NCBI RefSeq assembly: GCF_018476885.1
Contig: NZ_JAHCVJ010000001.1
Span: forward strand, 434,001-498,000
Direction: 5' to 3'
DNA length: 64,000 nt
Source of the DNA: Geoanaerobacter pelophilus
GTDB taxonomy: Bacteria; Desulfobacterota; Desulfuromonadia; Geobacterales; DSM-12255
Part shown: piece by piece, positions 16,872-25,176 of the stretch
Layout of the letters: the number at the start of each line of letters is the position of its first letter
Numbering within the stretch: position 1 is the first letter of the stretch
The notes under the pieces: model-generated
What the model was told of the DNA's origin: nothing
Database searches by the model: none
Seen by the model: only the letters and a program-made list of their open reading frames with translations
Translations under genes and position numbers: made by a program

Positions 16872-17681
16872 TCAAAACAACTTATGTTCAAAGGAAAGAT
16901 AAACGATTCCTCCGTATTCACCCTCAGAAGGACCGATACCTATCGGCACAGACACCCCCGGCACGATCTGTAATCCTGATGCGCAGTTTATCGCGAATCG
17001 CATACCTGGGTTGATGAAAAATGTACTTTCAGTCGCTTTCACGCCGTTGAGCGGAGCTGTTTCAGTGCTGGTCCCGGCTGCTTCGAGCATTAGGTTGAAA
17101 TTTTCATTCACCAGATAAATCAGGCTGGCTCCATAGTTGAATCCGCGAACATTTGCCTTGTCTCCAGCATTATCTTTTGCCCGGGGGGTGTAGGTTGCAC
17201 CCATGTTCCAGTGGGTCACAAGTTTGTCGGAAAGCTCTACACTCAGAGGGATGTTGACCTGATAACCGACCGTATCAGTACCAAGTCCCTTCTTATAATC
17301 GCCGGTAGGTAAAATGAGTGAAAGACGAGGTGCCATGGCAATTCTATCCTGGAAGATGGCTTGATAACGATAGTTCAGCAGTATGTCGCCAACACCAGTC
17401 GTATCATTGTCATGAAGATGTGATACCGGTATGCTATAGGAAAACTGGTGGGTCTGTTTTGGAACCGGCCATTCCTGCGTAAAAGTGTATTGCCAGCTCT
17501 TTGATTTTTTCATGTACTGAAACAATGAAATGTGCTGCACAACCCCATCTTCCTGATTGTAGGCCTCTTCCAGCAGAAACGAGTTGTCCTGAATCTTTTT
17601 GACCTCTTCCGCGAATCCAGGCCTACCTGAGAAAATCAATCCAGCAAGAACTAAATAGGGTAGAACTCTTACAAACGACAT
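16872..17681 (-). CDS. Outer-membrane beta-barrel protein, phenol/MetA-pathway transporter-like
   Basis: 269 residues, start behind ACAGGAGGAATGC. The signal peptide ends near GRPGFA. Repeating amphipathic strands follow, with DDTTGVGDILLNYRY-like segments (here NDTTGVGDILLNYRYQAI) and SLILPTGDYKKGLGTDTVGY, and a C-terminal FEHKLF ending in Phe as in outer-membrane barrels. The pattern fits the family annotated as putative MetA-pathway of phenol degradation, which occurs widely in metal-reducing bacteria. The substrate is unknown. It is the last gene of the minus-strand metal island. Confidence 0.75.
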   Translation of the reverse strand: MSFVRVLPYLVLAGLIFSGRPGFAEEVKKIQDNSFLLEEAYNQEDGVVQHISLFQYMKKSKSWQYTFTQEWPVPKQTHQFSYSIPVSHLHDNDTTGVGDILLNYRYQAIFQDRIAMAPRLSLILPTGDYKKGLGTDTVGYQVNIPLSVELSDKLVTHWNMGATYTPRAKDNAGDKANVRGFNYGASLIYLVNENFNLMLEAAGTSTETAPLNGVKATESTFFINPGMRFAINCASGLQIVPGVSVPIGIGPSEGEYGGIVYLSFEHKLF

Positions 17682-17904
17682 GCATTCCTCCTGTGTTTTA
17701 ATTGCTCGTACAGTGCGAGCATGGACCACCTGTAATTAATCGGCTCGGAATGGAAAATATTTATATTGGGGGCATGAATTGATTAACGACACCTGGAAAT
17801 GAAATTGATAATAGTTTTCAATAAGCAGTTTGTCAAGCCCTATTCTTTATTCATGGGAGCAGTGATGGCTCCCCCTATCAAGTTACCGTTAGTTAATTAG
17901 CTAC

Positions 17905-18477
17905 TCAGTTGACTTGAACTTCGACGGTTTTTACCCCGCCAGTAAAATTTTGACCTTTGTACGGTCGAAGCATTCTCTTGCTGTAAACTGGGGTCACCGT
18001 GACGGCATTAACACCGGCACGCAACTCTATCTCACGCTCCACAATCACATCATCAATCGGAAGTGCAATCGTCAGTTCATGCTTGCCAGGTGTAAGGGCA
18101 AATCGTTTATTGAACGTATATTTCCAACCCGTGCCGCTATCCGGAACATTTGGATCTATCGGGGATTTGTCCTCCAGCACCGGTTCAGCTTCAAGCACTG
18201 CTGTTTGTCCATCTATATTCAAATGCACACGATAGGGAGGGTCAGAATGTTTGCCATAGGTTTCCGCAAATCGATAGGAATTACTCTTGACTGAAAATGT
18301 GAAGTCGATGATTGATTTGCCTGCCTGAACATCTGAACTTGCCACTTCAGCAAATACATCTTTTCTAGTCGCAAGAGACGTCTTGGCGATCAATTCCCGG
18401 TTATTTGCACAACCGCTCGCAACAACACAGAGCATCAAAGCGGCTCCAGCCATACATACATTCATTTTTATTGTCAT
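17905..18477 (-). CDS. Lipoprotein, paralogue of the one at 28270
   Basis: 190 residues, start behind TTGGAAAGGTGAATAAA. The lipobox CVVASGCANN gives an acylated protein. The mature part is beta-rich, with YRVHLNIDGQTAVLEAEPV, RFALTPGKHELTIALPIDD and VTVTPVYSKRM. The protein at 28270-28854 shares LNIDGQ, the G-x-H-x-I/L-x-IALPxDD block and VxPVYS. The family is unknown to me. Its position next to ZraP-like and Cys-rich exported proteins suggests a role in envelope metal stress. Confidence 0.65.
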   Translation of the reverse strand: MTIKMNVCMAGAALMLCVVASGCANNRELIAKTSLATRKDVFAEVASSDVQAGKSIIDFTFSVKSNSYRFAETYGKHSDPPYRVHLNIDGQTAVLEAEPVLEDKSPIDPNVPDSGTGWKYTFNKRFALTPGKHELTIALPIDDVIVEREIELRAGVNAVTVTPVYSKRMLRPYKGQNFTGGVKTVEVQVN

Positions 18478-18505
18478 TTTATTCACCTTTCCAATTTTTA
18501 CGAGT

Positions 18506-18539
18506 GGGTGAGAGGGAACCATGGAGTTCCCTCTCACCC
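18506..18539 (-). terminator. Perfect 14-bp hairpin after ZraP-like gene copy 2
   Basis: GGGTGAGAGGGAAC pairs fully with GTTCCCTCTCACCC over a 6-base loop. It lies in the gap between the ZraP-like gene (minus strand, ends 18553) and the lipoprotein gene. No T run follows, so it may slow or shape the mRNA rather than end it. Confidence 0.55.
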
Positions 18540-18552
18540 AACTTACTCATGA

Positions 18553-18861
18553 CTACAGACAGCAGCAGGGTTCAAGATTCATGGTCACGGCAACGGACTT
18601 TATCTTCGTTTTGATTTCCTTTATATCCCCTTCAAGTTCATCAACTCGCCGCATATCAATACCATCAAAAGCATAGAGTCCACGCAGCTCCAGATCCTTG
18701 GCTTTAAGCTGTTCCCTTAAATCAACCGTTTGTTGCCTGAATTTATTTAACGTATCGGCACTGATAGCCTTCACACTTATTTGATCGGTTTCGGCAAATG
18801 CCACGCTCCCAAAAGCCAATACTGCTGCAACTAGCACCAATGCCATAATTTTATTCTTCAT
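18553..18861 (-). CDS. Small exported ZraP/Spy-like metal-stress protein, copy 2 of 3
   Basis: 102 residues, start behind AAGGAGAATACG. The signal peptide MKNKIMALVLVAAVLAFGS...AFA is followed by a helical core with FRQQTVDLREQLKAKDLEL, RGLYAFDGIDMRRVDELE and IKEIKTKIKSVA, and a C-terminal PCCCL with three cysteines. The middle part is closely similar to the copies at 5787 and 39884. Periplasmic metal binding or chaperone activity is inferred from the ZraP-like layout. Confidence 0.7.
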   Translation of the reverse strand: MKNKIMALVLVAAVLAFGSVAFAETDQISVKAISADTLNKFRQQTVDLREQLKAKDLELRGLYAFDGIDMRRVDELEGDIKEIKTKIKSVAVTMNLEPCCCL

Positions 18862-18913
18862 CGTATTCTCCTTGAAAATAGTGTTAATTCGGATTTCGTT
18901 GAGCTAAACGATC

Positions 18914-19261
18914 TCAAGAACGTCGAATACCATTTTCTAGTCTCGGGGGATGAAAAATCTCGATCACATACGGATCTGGAATCGACCGCGCAACATCCGG
19001 GAATTCAAACTCTACTAACTGGAAGGTGGTTTGCATTTCAACCGGTTGAACAGTTTCGGCAATAGCGCACACACATAAAGGGCAGACAGGTGTGGTGCAA
19101 GGAAGCGGACAACTTTGCGCCCCGTCGGGGTTGCAATGATTATTAACTGTGCCAGTTACCGCCGGAGACTCAGCAGTTGCAATGAGAGTAACTCCCGAAA
19201 ACATCATCCCGAAGGATAGAAGCAGAAAGACACAGATTATCCGAAATGCATGGGGCCGCAT
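18914..19261 (-). CDS. Small Cys-rich exported protein, FxPP family, copy A
   Basis: 115 residues from the ATG at 19261; a GTG 10 codons upstream is an alternative. A long signal peptide is followed by a Cys cluster (CNPDGAQSCPLPC, CPLCVC) and a C-terminal motif SIPDPYVIEIFHPPRLE. Three other genes in the window (26699, 35068, 40416) have the same plan: signal, Cys cluster, linker, then Pro-x2-[YF]-x3-F-x-PP. All sit next to metal-efflux genes. CzcI-like regulators of efflux operons have a similar size, but I cannot claim homology. Confidence 0.6.
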   Translation of the reverse strand: MRPHAFRIICVFLLLSFGMMFSGVTLIATAESPAVTGTVNNHCNPDGAQSCPLPCTTPVCPLCVCAIAETVQPVEMQTTFQLVEFEFPDVARSIPDPYVIEIFHPPRLENGIRRS

Positions 19262-19333
19262 TAAATATCCAATAGATCTAAGGAGTCGCACTACTTAACT
19301 GCAAGTGGCGCGATCACAATAAGAATATGAAGG

Positions 19334-19696
19334 TCAAACTTCACGTATCTCATTTCGTATTGCCTCCAACATTGCGCCTGGGTTAACAGGCTTTGCCATA
19401 ACCCTGGATATCCCGACAACCTCTGCCAATAAGGTAAGTTCCGGGGATATGCTCCCTGAGTGTAAAATAATTGGCATGCGTGGCATTATGATCAATGCCT
19501 TTTTGGCTAATTCGATCCCACTCATTTTCGGCATGTTCAGATCGGTGATCATCAGATGAATAGTGGAATCTTTCAGTATCGAGAGTGCTTCGTCGCCGCT
19601 GGTCGCGCATTGCACCGAAAAGCCTGCCTGCAGAAGAAAATTACCGAACAGACTCAAATAATCCCGATCATCATCAACTACCAACACGCACTTCAT
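19334..19696 (-). CDS. Single-domain response regulator
   Basis: 120 residues forming one receiver domain: acidic pair in VLVVDDDRDYL, phosphoryl acceptor Asp in LMITDLNMPKMSG, Ser in ILHSGS and Lys in VMAKPVNPGA. No output domain. It lies between the P-type ATPase gene and the Cys-rich exported gene. No histidine kinase is present in the window, so its partner is elsewhere. Confidence 0.88.
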   Translation of the reverse strand: MKCVLVVDDDRDYLSLFGNFLLQAGFSVQCATSGDEALSILKDSTIHLMITDLNMPKMSGIELAKKALIIMPRMPIILHSGSISPELTLLAEVVGISRVMAKPVNPGAMLEAIRNEIREV

Positions 19697-19770
19697 TGTG
19701 AGGGAACACCTGCCTGATGCTCTACGGCAACCTTTCTGTTCAAAATATTAACCCGACGTAAATGATCAAT

Positions 19771-22146
19771 CTATTTGCGCAGCAGACGCAGACCATTGGC
19801 GACAACAAGTAGACTCGCCCCCATGTCGGCGAATACTGCCATCCACATGGTGGCATGCCCCATAATCGTCAACCCGAGAAAGACCGCCTTGATCCCTAGC
19901 GCCAGGCTTATGTTCTGCCTGAGAATTGCCGAAGTGGTGCGGGATAGTTGTACGAAAAGAGCCACTTTACGCAGGTCGTCATCCATCAGCGCCACATCGG
20001 CGGTCTCGATGGCGGTATCCGTACCGGCTGCCCCCATGGCGAATCCGACATCGGCACGCGCCAGGGCCGGCGCATCATTGATGCCGTCTCCCACCATCCC
20101 GACGGTACCGCCATTCCCCTGAAACGTCTCAATGATTTTCAGTTTGTCTTCCGGCAACAGGCCGGCCCGTACTTCATCAATACCCACTTTACGGGCGATG
20201 GATTCGGCAGTGTGCTGGTTATCACCCGAGAGCATCATGGTGCGTACACCAAGTCGGTGCAGTTCAGCGATGGCGTCACGACTGGACTCCTTGATCGTGT
20301 CCGCGACACCGAACAGAGCCAGCGGTTTTTCTACACTGGCCAATAGAACTACACTTTTCCCCTGGCGTTCCAAGTCGGCAATCCGGGCAGACAAACGGGG
20401 CTCATTGAAGCCATTTTCCGTCATCAAGCGGGGATTCCCCAGGAAATACATCCGTTCCCCGACACGCCCAATGACACCCCGGCCCGCCAGGGCAGAAAAT
20501 TCCGTCACTTCCCGTGACATGATGCCGTCAGCTTCGGCGGCCACAGCAATGGCGTTGGAAACCGGATGATCGGAACGATTGGCCAGGCTTGCAGCAAAAC
20601 AACGTACTTCTTGTGGATCAGTTCCGTCCAACGGCTCAAAGTCGGTCTGCGCCGGCTTGCCGTGAGTGATGGTGCCAGTCTTGTCCAGCGCCAACCAGGC
20701 AAGCTTGCGCCCTTCCTCCAGATAGACTCCACCCTTGATCAGGATGCCGTGTCGTGCCGCAGCAGCAAGGCCGCTGACAATAGTTACCGGTGTCGAAATC
20801 ACCAGGGCACAGGGGCAGGCAATGACCAACAGTACCAATGATTTATAAATCCACTCAAACCACACCCCACCAAAGGCCAGCGGAGGAATAACCGCCACCG
20901 CCAACGCCACCGCAAATACCACCGGAGTATAAACCCGGGCAAACTGGTCGACGAACCGCTGGGTCGGGGCACGGCTTCCCTGTGCAGCCTCGACGGCATG
21001 GATGATCCGGGTAAGCGTCGAATCCTTGGCGCCCGCCGTAACTTTGAACTGGAACGAGCCGGCCTGGTTGATGGTGCCGGCAAAGACCGGTTCACCCGGT
21101 CCCTTCTCCACCGGCAGGCTTTCACCGGTGATTGGTGCCTGATCAACCGTTGAGTTTCCATCAATCACAACCCCATCCAGGGCAATCCGCTCACCTGGCC
21201 TGACGCGCACGATGCTGTCCAACACAACATTTGCAGCTGGGACCTCGCTCCAGGTGCCGTCGGCAAGCTGTACTGTTGCACTTTCCGGGGTCATGGCCAT
21301 CAGACCTCTGATAGCGTTGCGGGCTCGGTCAAGAGACTTGATTTCGATCAGTTCTGCCAAAGCGAACAGGAACATGACCATGGCTGCCTCTGGCCACTGA
21401 CCAATGCACAATGCGCCGGTCACCGCAATGGACATGAGGGCATTCATATTCAGGTTGCGGTTGCGTAGCGCAATCCACCCCTTTTTGTAGGTCTCCAGGC
21501 CACCGGTCAAAATGGCGGCAAGAACCAGGAGGAGTGTCAGCCAGTGATGGCCGCTACTCAGCATCTCGATGATTTCGGCACCAACAGCGGCAGCACCCGA
21601 AACAATCAATGGCCACCAATTGGTCTTTTCAACTTCGGGCAATTCGTCAGGCTTATCCACTGTCCCGACCTGCATGCCGATTGCTTTCAGGGCAACTATC
21701 ACCGAATCCAGTGATGGCAGGGTGTGGGAAATGATCAGGTTCCGCTGTAAGAGGTTAAATTCGAGTCCCGTCACGCCGGGGAATCCCTTCAATTTATTGC
21801 GGATCAGCGCTTCTTCGGTCGGGCAGTCCATGTTTTCGATGTGCAATTGCTCCTGGCGACCTACCTGAGCAATGGGTTGTATCGGTTGTTCGGCACTCTC
21901 TGCCTCAAGCGCCTCTTCATCACCCTCGACAATAATGGAATAACCTGCAGTCTCGATATACTCTCGAATCGAAGCAGATGTGGTTTTTGCCGGGTCAAAA
22001 AGCACTACTGCCTTACGGTCAGCAAGCAATGTTGTTACCTTGGTGACACCGGCAATTCTTTTTACGACTCCCTCAAAATGCCCAGCGCAGTTGGGACAAT
22101 CCATTCCAACAATATTTAGTTCAAGAGTTGCATGTGGAGGGGTCAT
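19771..22146 (-). CDS. zntA: P1B-type ATPase, Zn/Cd/Pb exporter of ZntA type
   Basis: 791 residues from the ATG after TGAGGACACTTG. There are two N-terminal metal-binding regions: a classical HMA (GMDCPNCAGHF) and a second degenerate one (ENMDCPTEEALI). Membrane helices follow, then the actuator motif TGES, CPCALVIS (about residue 442) and DKTGTITHG (about 488). The hinge is VGDGINDAPALA, then the last helices. CPC with these N-terminal motifs fits divalent-metal export (ZntA/CadA). The first 10 residues are repeated at the start of the gene upstream (22203-23777). It follows that gene in the operon. Confidence 0.9.
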   Translation of the reverse strand: MTPPHATLELNIVGMDCPNCAGHFEGVVKRIAGVTKVTTLLADRKAVVLFDPAKTTSASIREYIETAGYSIIVEGDEEALEAESAEQPIQPIAQVGRQEQLHIENMDCPTEEALIRNKLKGFPGVTGLEFNLLQRNLIISHTLPSLDSVIVALKAIGMQVGTVDKPDELPEVEKTNWWPLIVSGAAAVGAEIIEMLSSGHHWLTLLLVLAAILTGGLETYKKGWIALRNRNLNMNALMSIAVTGALCIGQWPEAAMVMFLFALAELIEIKSLDRARNAIRGLMAMTPESATVQLADGTWSEVPAANVVLDSIVRVRPGERIALDGVVIDGNSTVDQAPITGESLPVEKGPGEPVFAGTINQAGSFQFKVTAGAKDSTLTRIIHAVEAAQGSRAPTQRFVDQFARVYTPVVFAVALAVAVIPPLAFGGVWFEWIYKSLVLLVIACPCALVISTPVTIVSGLAAAARHGILIKGGVYLEEGRKLAWLALDKTGTITHGKPAQTDFEPLDGTDPQEVRCFAASLANRSDHPVSNAIAVAAEADGIMSREVTEFSALAGRGVIGRVGERMYFLGNPRLMTENGFNEPRLSARIADLERQGKSVVLLASVEKPLALFGVADTIKESSRDAIAELHRLGVRTMMLSGDNQHTAESIARKVGIDEVRAGLLPEDKLKIIETFQGNGGTVGMVGDGINDAPALARADVGFAMGAAGTDTAIETADVALMDDDLRKVALFVQLSRTTSAILRQNISLALGIKAVFLGLTIMGHATMWMAVFADMGASLLVVANGLRLLRK

Positions 22147-22202
22147 CAAGTGTCCTCATTTTTCAAGCAAGAAATCGATTATTTTATCAGGAAAAACTTG
22201 CC

Positions 22203-23777
22203 TCAATATCCCAATCTTTTCGTTACTGTAGCCACAAGCAGCGATACGCCCAATGCCAGCATCAGGATAATGGACGAAACCAGTACGCTGTTAAGAAGTG
22301 CCGGGTTGATGAGGAGGATGACACCGAGGCCGAGCATCATGAAGCCGGATATGAGCTTCAGTACTCTTCCCTGCCATTCGGTGAGCTGCCGTCTGCCGAG
22401 CGTGTATGTGAACCCGAGGACGATAATCAACATCGGGATGACATAGACGATGTTGTACAGAACGAGATAAAGGTAATATGTTGTTGTCGACAGGTTGTTC
22501 AAAGTAAGTATTCTGGTAAAGACCATGGGAAATCCGGCGGTGCAGAGCAGCTCGTAAAAATTGGCTGCGACTGCCAGAACTATAGCACCGATCATGGTCG
22601 ATAATAGCGATGTGGAACGGAGCAGCTTTCGCATCCGATCAAACAGTCTCAGCTTGGCGCTGTCAGGGATGGTCAGGGAAACCCACTGTTTGAACAGGAA
22701 AAAATCCTTGATATTGATCCCGGCAATAACCAGCGAAACAACGCCGGCAATGGTGGTAATGACCGCAACCTGCCCCATGACGAGGAACAGGTTCAGCCAG
22801 GCGGCCATGAACAGAAAATAGATAAACCCCGAAAAAAACACGAAAATACCGCCAATCAGCAGCATTTTTTTGCGCGATTGGGCATGAACAAGCAGGCCGA
22901 GAAGCGTGAGGAGAACGAAGAAAGCGCAGGGGTTGAAGCTGTCCATGGCGGCAATGATCAGGGTCAGCACGGGCAAGGGGGAGTTGCGGCTGTCCAGTTC
23001 TCCCAGGAACGGAATGCTGACAGAGATTTCAGTTTCTTTAATCTTATCATCAGTGGCCGTGGTTACTACGTTGAACGGTCGAGCCTTGTCAGTCAGCTCC
23101 GGATTGCCGGTTTTGCCGCGCGCATCCCCCGGATCGCCGCACGGCACTAAACTGCATTTCTCGATGGTTTTTACCATCGAAAGTCTTATCTTTTCCGTGA
23201 ATCCAGAAAACATCTTATCACCAACAAACGTGACCGGAACCCCGGAAGATTTCACTCCGTGAGCCTGCAGCATTGCCGACATCAACCCGGCATTCTTCTT
23301 GTTATGCCAGACCTCATAGTCCCAAATCTCCAGGTAAGGATGCACACGTCTCAACTCATCAAGAAACTGGCGCTCCTCTTCACAATGGGGGCACCCATTC
23401 CCCCAGAAAAAATAGATAATGACTTTTTTGCTTGCCTGATTCTGCTGGCTTGCAGCGTCTATGGCTGTTCGCTGAGTATTTTTCGTTGTTTCCTGTGCAC
23501 TCTGCTGCAAAAATAGCTGCTGAAGTGATCCTTCGGGCACTGGCAGGGGGGAAATACCGTTCGGGGAAATACAGGCGCCGCTGCTTGAATACTGCGACTG
23601 TACAGCATCTGATGCGCATTTCGATTCGGACGACGCATGCTCTGACGCAAGCGTTATCTCTCCGCTGAGAAGAATGACGAAAATCACTAGCGCCTTTATG
23701 ATGCGATTAAAGTGACTGGCACATGAGCTATTCATACCATGAATATTCAGTTCAATAGTTGCATGTGGTGGCGTCAT
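22203..23777 (-). CDS. Thioredoxin-DsbD/CcdA-like membrane thiol transporter with a chimeric N-terminus
   Basis: 524 residues, start behind AAAAGGACTGTCG. The N-terminus MTPPHATIELNIHGM is a copy of the start of the ZntA-type ATPase 1.6 kb downstream but has lost the CxxC. It runs straight into a signal peptide (ALVIFVILLSGEITLAS). After it come a periplasmic thioredoxin domain with FFWGNGCPHCEEERQF (about residue 130) and a membrane domain with DSFNPCAFFVLLTLLGLL and a matching CTAGFP, the two Cys of the CcdA/DsbD core. It probably moves reducing power to the periplasm, which would serve CcsA/ResB-dependent cytochrome c assembly or thiol-based metal handling. Confidence 0.8.
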   Translation of the reverse strand: MTPPHATIELNIHGMNSSCASHFNRIIKALVIFVILLSGEITLASEHASSESKCASDAVQSQYSSSGACISPNGISPLPVPEGSLQQLFLQQSAQETTKNTQRTAIDAASQQNQASKKVIIYFFWGNGCPHCEEERQFLDELRRVHPYLEIWDYEVWHNKKNAGLMSAMLQAHGVKSSGVPVTFVGDKMFSGFTEKIRLSMVKTIEKCSLVPCGDPGDARGKTGNPELTDKARPFNVVTTATDDKIKETEISVSIPFLGELDSRNSPLPVLTLIIAAMDSFNPCAFFVLLTLLGLLVHAQSRKKMLLIGGIFVFFSGFIYFLFMAAWLNLFLVMGQVAVITTIAGVVSLVIAGINIKDFFLFKQWVSLTIPDSAKLRLFDRMRKLLRSTSLLSTMIGAIVLAVAANFYELLCTAGFPMVFTRILTLNNLSTTTYYLYLVLYNIVYVIPMLIIVLGFTYTLGRRQLTEWQGRVLKLISGFMMLGLGVILLINPALLNSVLVSSIILMLALGVSLLVATVTKRLGY

Positions 23778-23824
23778 CGACAGTCCTTTTCATCGTCAAC
23801 AATCTGAGCAAAGCTTATTATCTG

Positions 23825-24223
23825 TTACAAAGCAGCAAGCACCCGCCGCATCTTTTCTGCGACCTTCTTCGCAAACTCAACCATCTCCGGGTTACCAATC
23901 AGGGAAAGCGCCGCAACCGGGTCCATGATCATAACTGCTGTCTTGTAATCATCTCTGGTATAGATCACGACGTTGCATGGGAGAAGCGTCCCAAGATCAA
24001 CTTCCCGAGTCAGTGCTTCATAGGCCAGGGGCGGGTTGCAAGCGCCGAGAATGATATACTCACGGAATTCCTTCTGAAGTTTTTCGGCAAATTTTCTCCT
24101 GACATCAATTTCGGTGAGCACTCCGAAACCTTCCTTTGCCAATTCCTCACGCACCTTCTGTTCAGCTTCGCCGTACGGCATGTCCACTGTTTTTCCAAAT
24201 GCATATGCTGTATTCAAGTCCAT
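23825..24223 (-). CDS. DUF302 family protein, copy 1
   Basis: 132 residues, start behind AAAGGGGATTACAA. DUF302 signatures are KVREELAKEGFGVLTEIDVR, YIILGACNPPLAYEAL and LLPCNVVIY. It is almost identical to the protein at 40943-41341. DUF302 proteins are small dimeric proteins of unknown function that are common in metal-resistance loci and sulfur-oxidiser genomes; the conserved Cys residues (GACNP, LLPCN) could bind metal or take part in thiol chemistry. Confidence 0.85.
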   Translation of the reverse strand: MDLNTAYAFGKTVDMPYGEAEQKVREELAKEGFGVLTEIDVRRKFAEKLQKEFREYIILGACNPPLAYEALTREVDLGTLLPCNVVIYTRDDYKTAVMIMDPVAALSLIGNPEMVEFAKKVAEKMRRVLAAL

Positions 24224-24327
24224 TTGTAATCCCCTTTCCTCATTATGTAAGCCTGCTTCAACTCGTCCACGCATTACACCCCAGGGAAGCTAGCCAGAGG
24301 GGACCATACGGCCCCCTCCGAAAATTA

Positions 24328-25176
24328 CTACCCACCGTAGCTGTGAAGCCCTGAAAGAAGCAGATTCACCCCGAGATAACAGAATATGGTCGCGGCAAAG
24401 CCGATGATCGAAAGCCAGGCAGCTCTCCGTCCGGCCCAGCCTCGGGTAATGCGGGCATGGAGGAAGGCCGCGTAGATGAACCAGACAATCAGCGACCAGG
24501 TTTCTTTCGGGTCCCAACTCCAGTAAGTTCCCCAGGCGTAGTTTGCCCAGGCGGCGCCGGTGACGATCCCCAGAGTCAGTAAAGGGAAGCCGATCATGAT
24601 CGACTTGTAGTTCAGGTCGTCAAGCACCCGGCTCGGCGGAAACGTGGCGACAATGCTCTGTTCGTTGGCTTGTGCGACTTTGTCATGCTTTTCGCGAATC
24701 AGATACATGATGGAGATACCGCAGGCAACGGCAAAGGCTGCGTATCCCAGGAAGCAAGTAATGACATGATACAGAAGCCAATTACTCTGCAATGCCGGCA
24801 CCAGCGGTTCGATTCCGCTTTTCATCCCCAGCTGCGCCCAGGCCATTCCTAACAGGGCAAAGGGCATGACAAAAGCGCCGATGACCCGATATCTGTACTT
24901 CAGGTCGAGTATTCCGTAAATGAGAACGATCGTCCAGGAAAAGAAGACAACTGACTCATACAGGTTGGAAAGCGGGGCATGGCCGATGCCGAGTGTATAG
25001 GATTCTTTCCAGCGCAGGCCGATGGCGATTGTTTGCAGAAGCAGGCCGCCAAAGGCAATGTAGCTTCCTGCAGCGCCGAAGAACAGCTTGGTACGATTGA
25101 CTATGGCGGCAAAGAACGCCAGCATGGACGCGAGATACAACAATGTAGTTATGTTGAACAGGAGTGAACTGGTCAT
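24328..25176 (-). CDS. ccsA: System II cytochrome c assembly protein CcsA/CcsB-type
   Basis: 282 residues with eight or so membrane helices. The haem-binding WWD-type motif is WGTYWSWDPKETWSLIVW, and conserved histidines lie in LYHVITCFLGY and AAFLHARITRG. The start overlaps the stop of resB by four bases, with GGAGGATAACCA before it. With ResB it forms the haem export and ligation unit of the bacterial and chloroplast-type pathway. No cytochrome c gene is seen in the window, so this pair serves cytochromes encoded elsewhere or is extra cargo. Confidence 0.93.
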   Translation of the reverse strand: MTSSLLFNITTLLYLASMLAFFAAIVNRTKLFFGAAGSYIAFGGLLLQTIAIGLRWKESYTLGIGHAPLSNLYESVVFFSWTIVLIYGILDLKYRYRVIGAFVMPFALLGMAWAQLGMKSGIEPLVPALQSNWLLYHVITCFLGYAAFAVACGISIMYLIREKHDKVAQANEQSIVATFPPSRVLDDLNYKSIMIGFPLLTLGIVTGAAWANYAWGTYWSWDPKETWSLIVWFIYAAFLHARITRGWAGRRAAWLSIIGFAATIFCYLGVNLLLSGLHSYGG

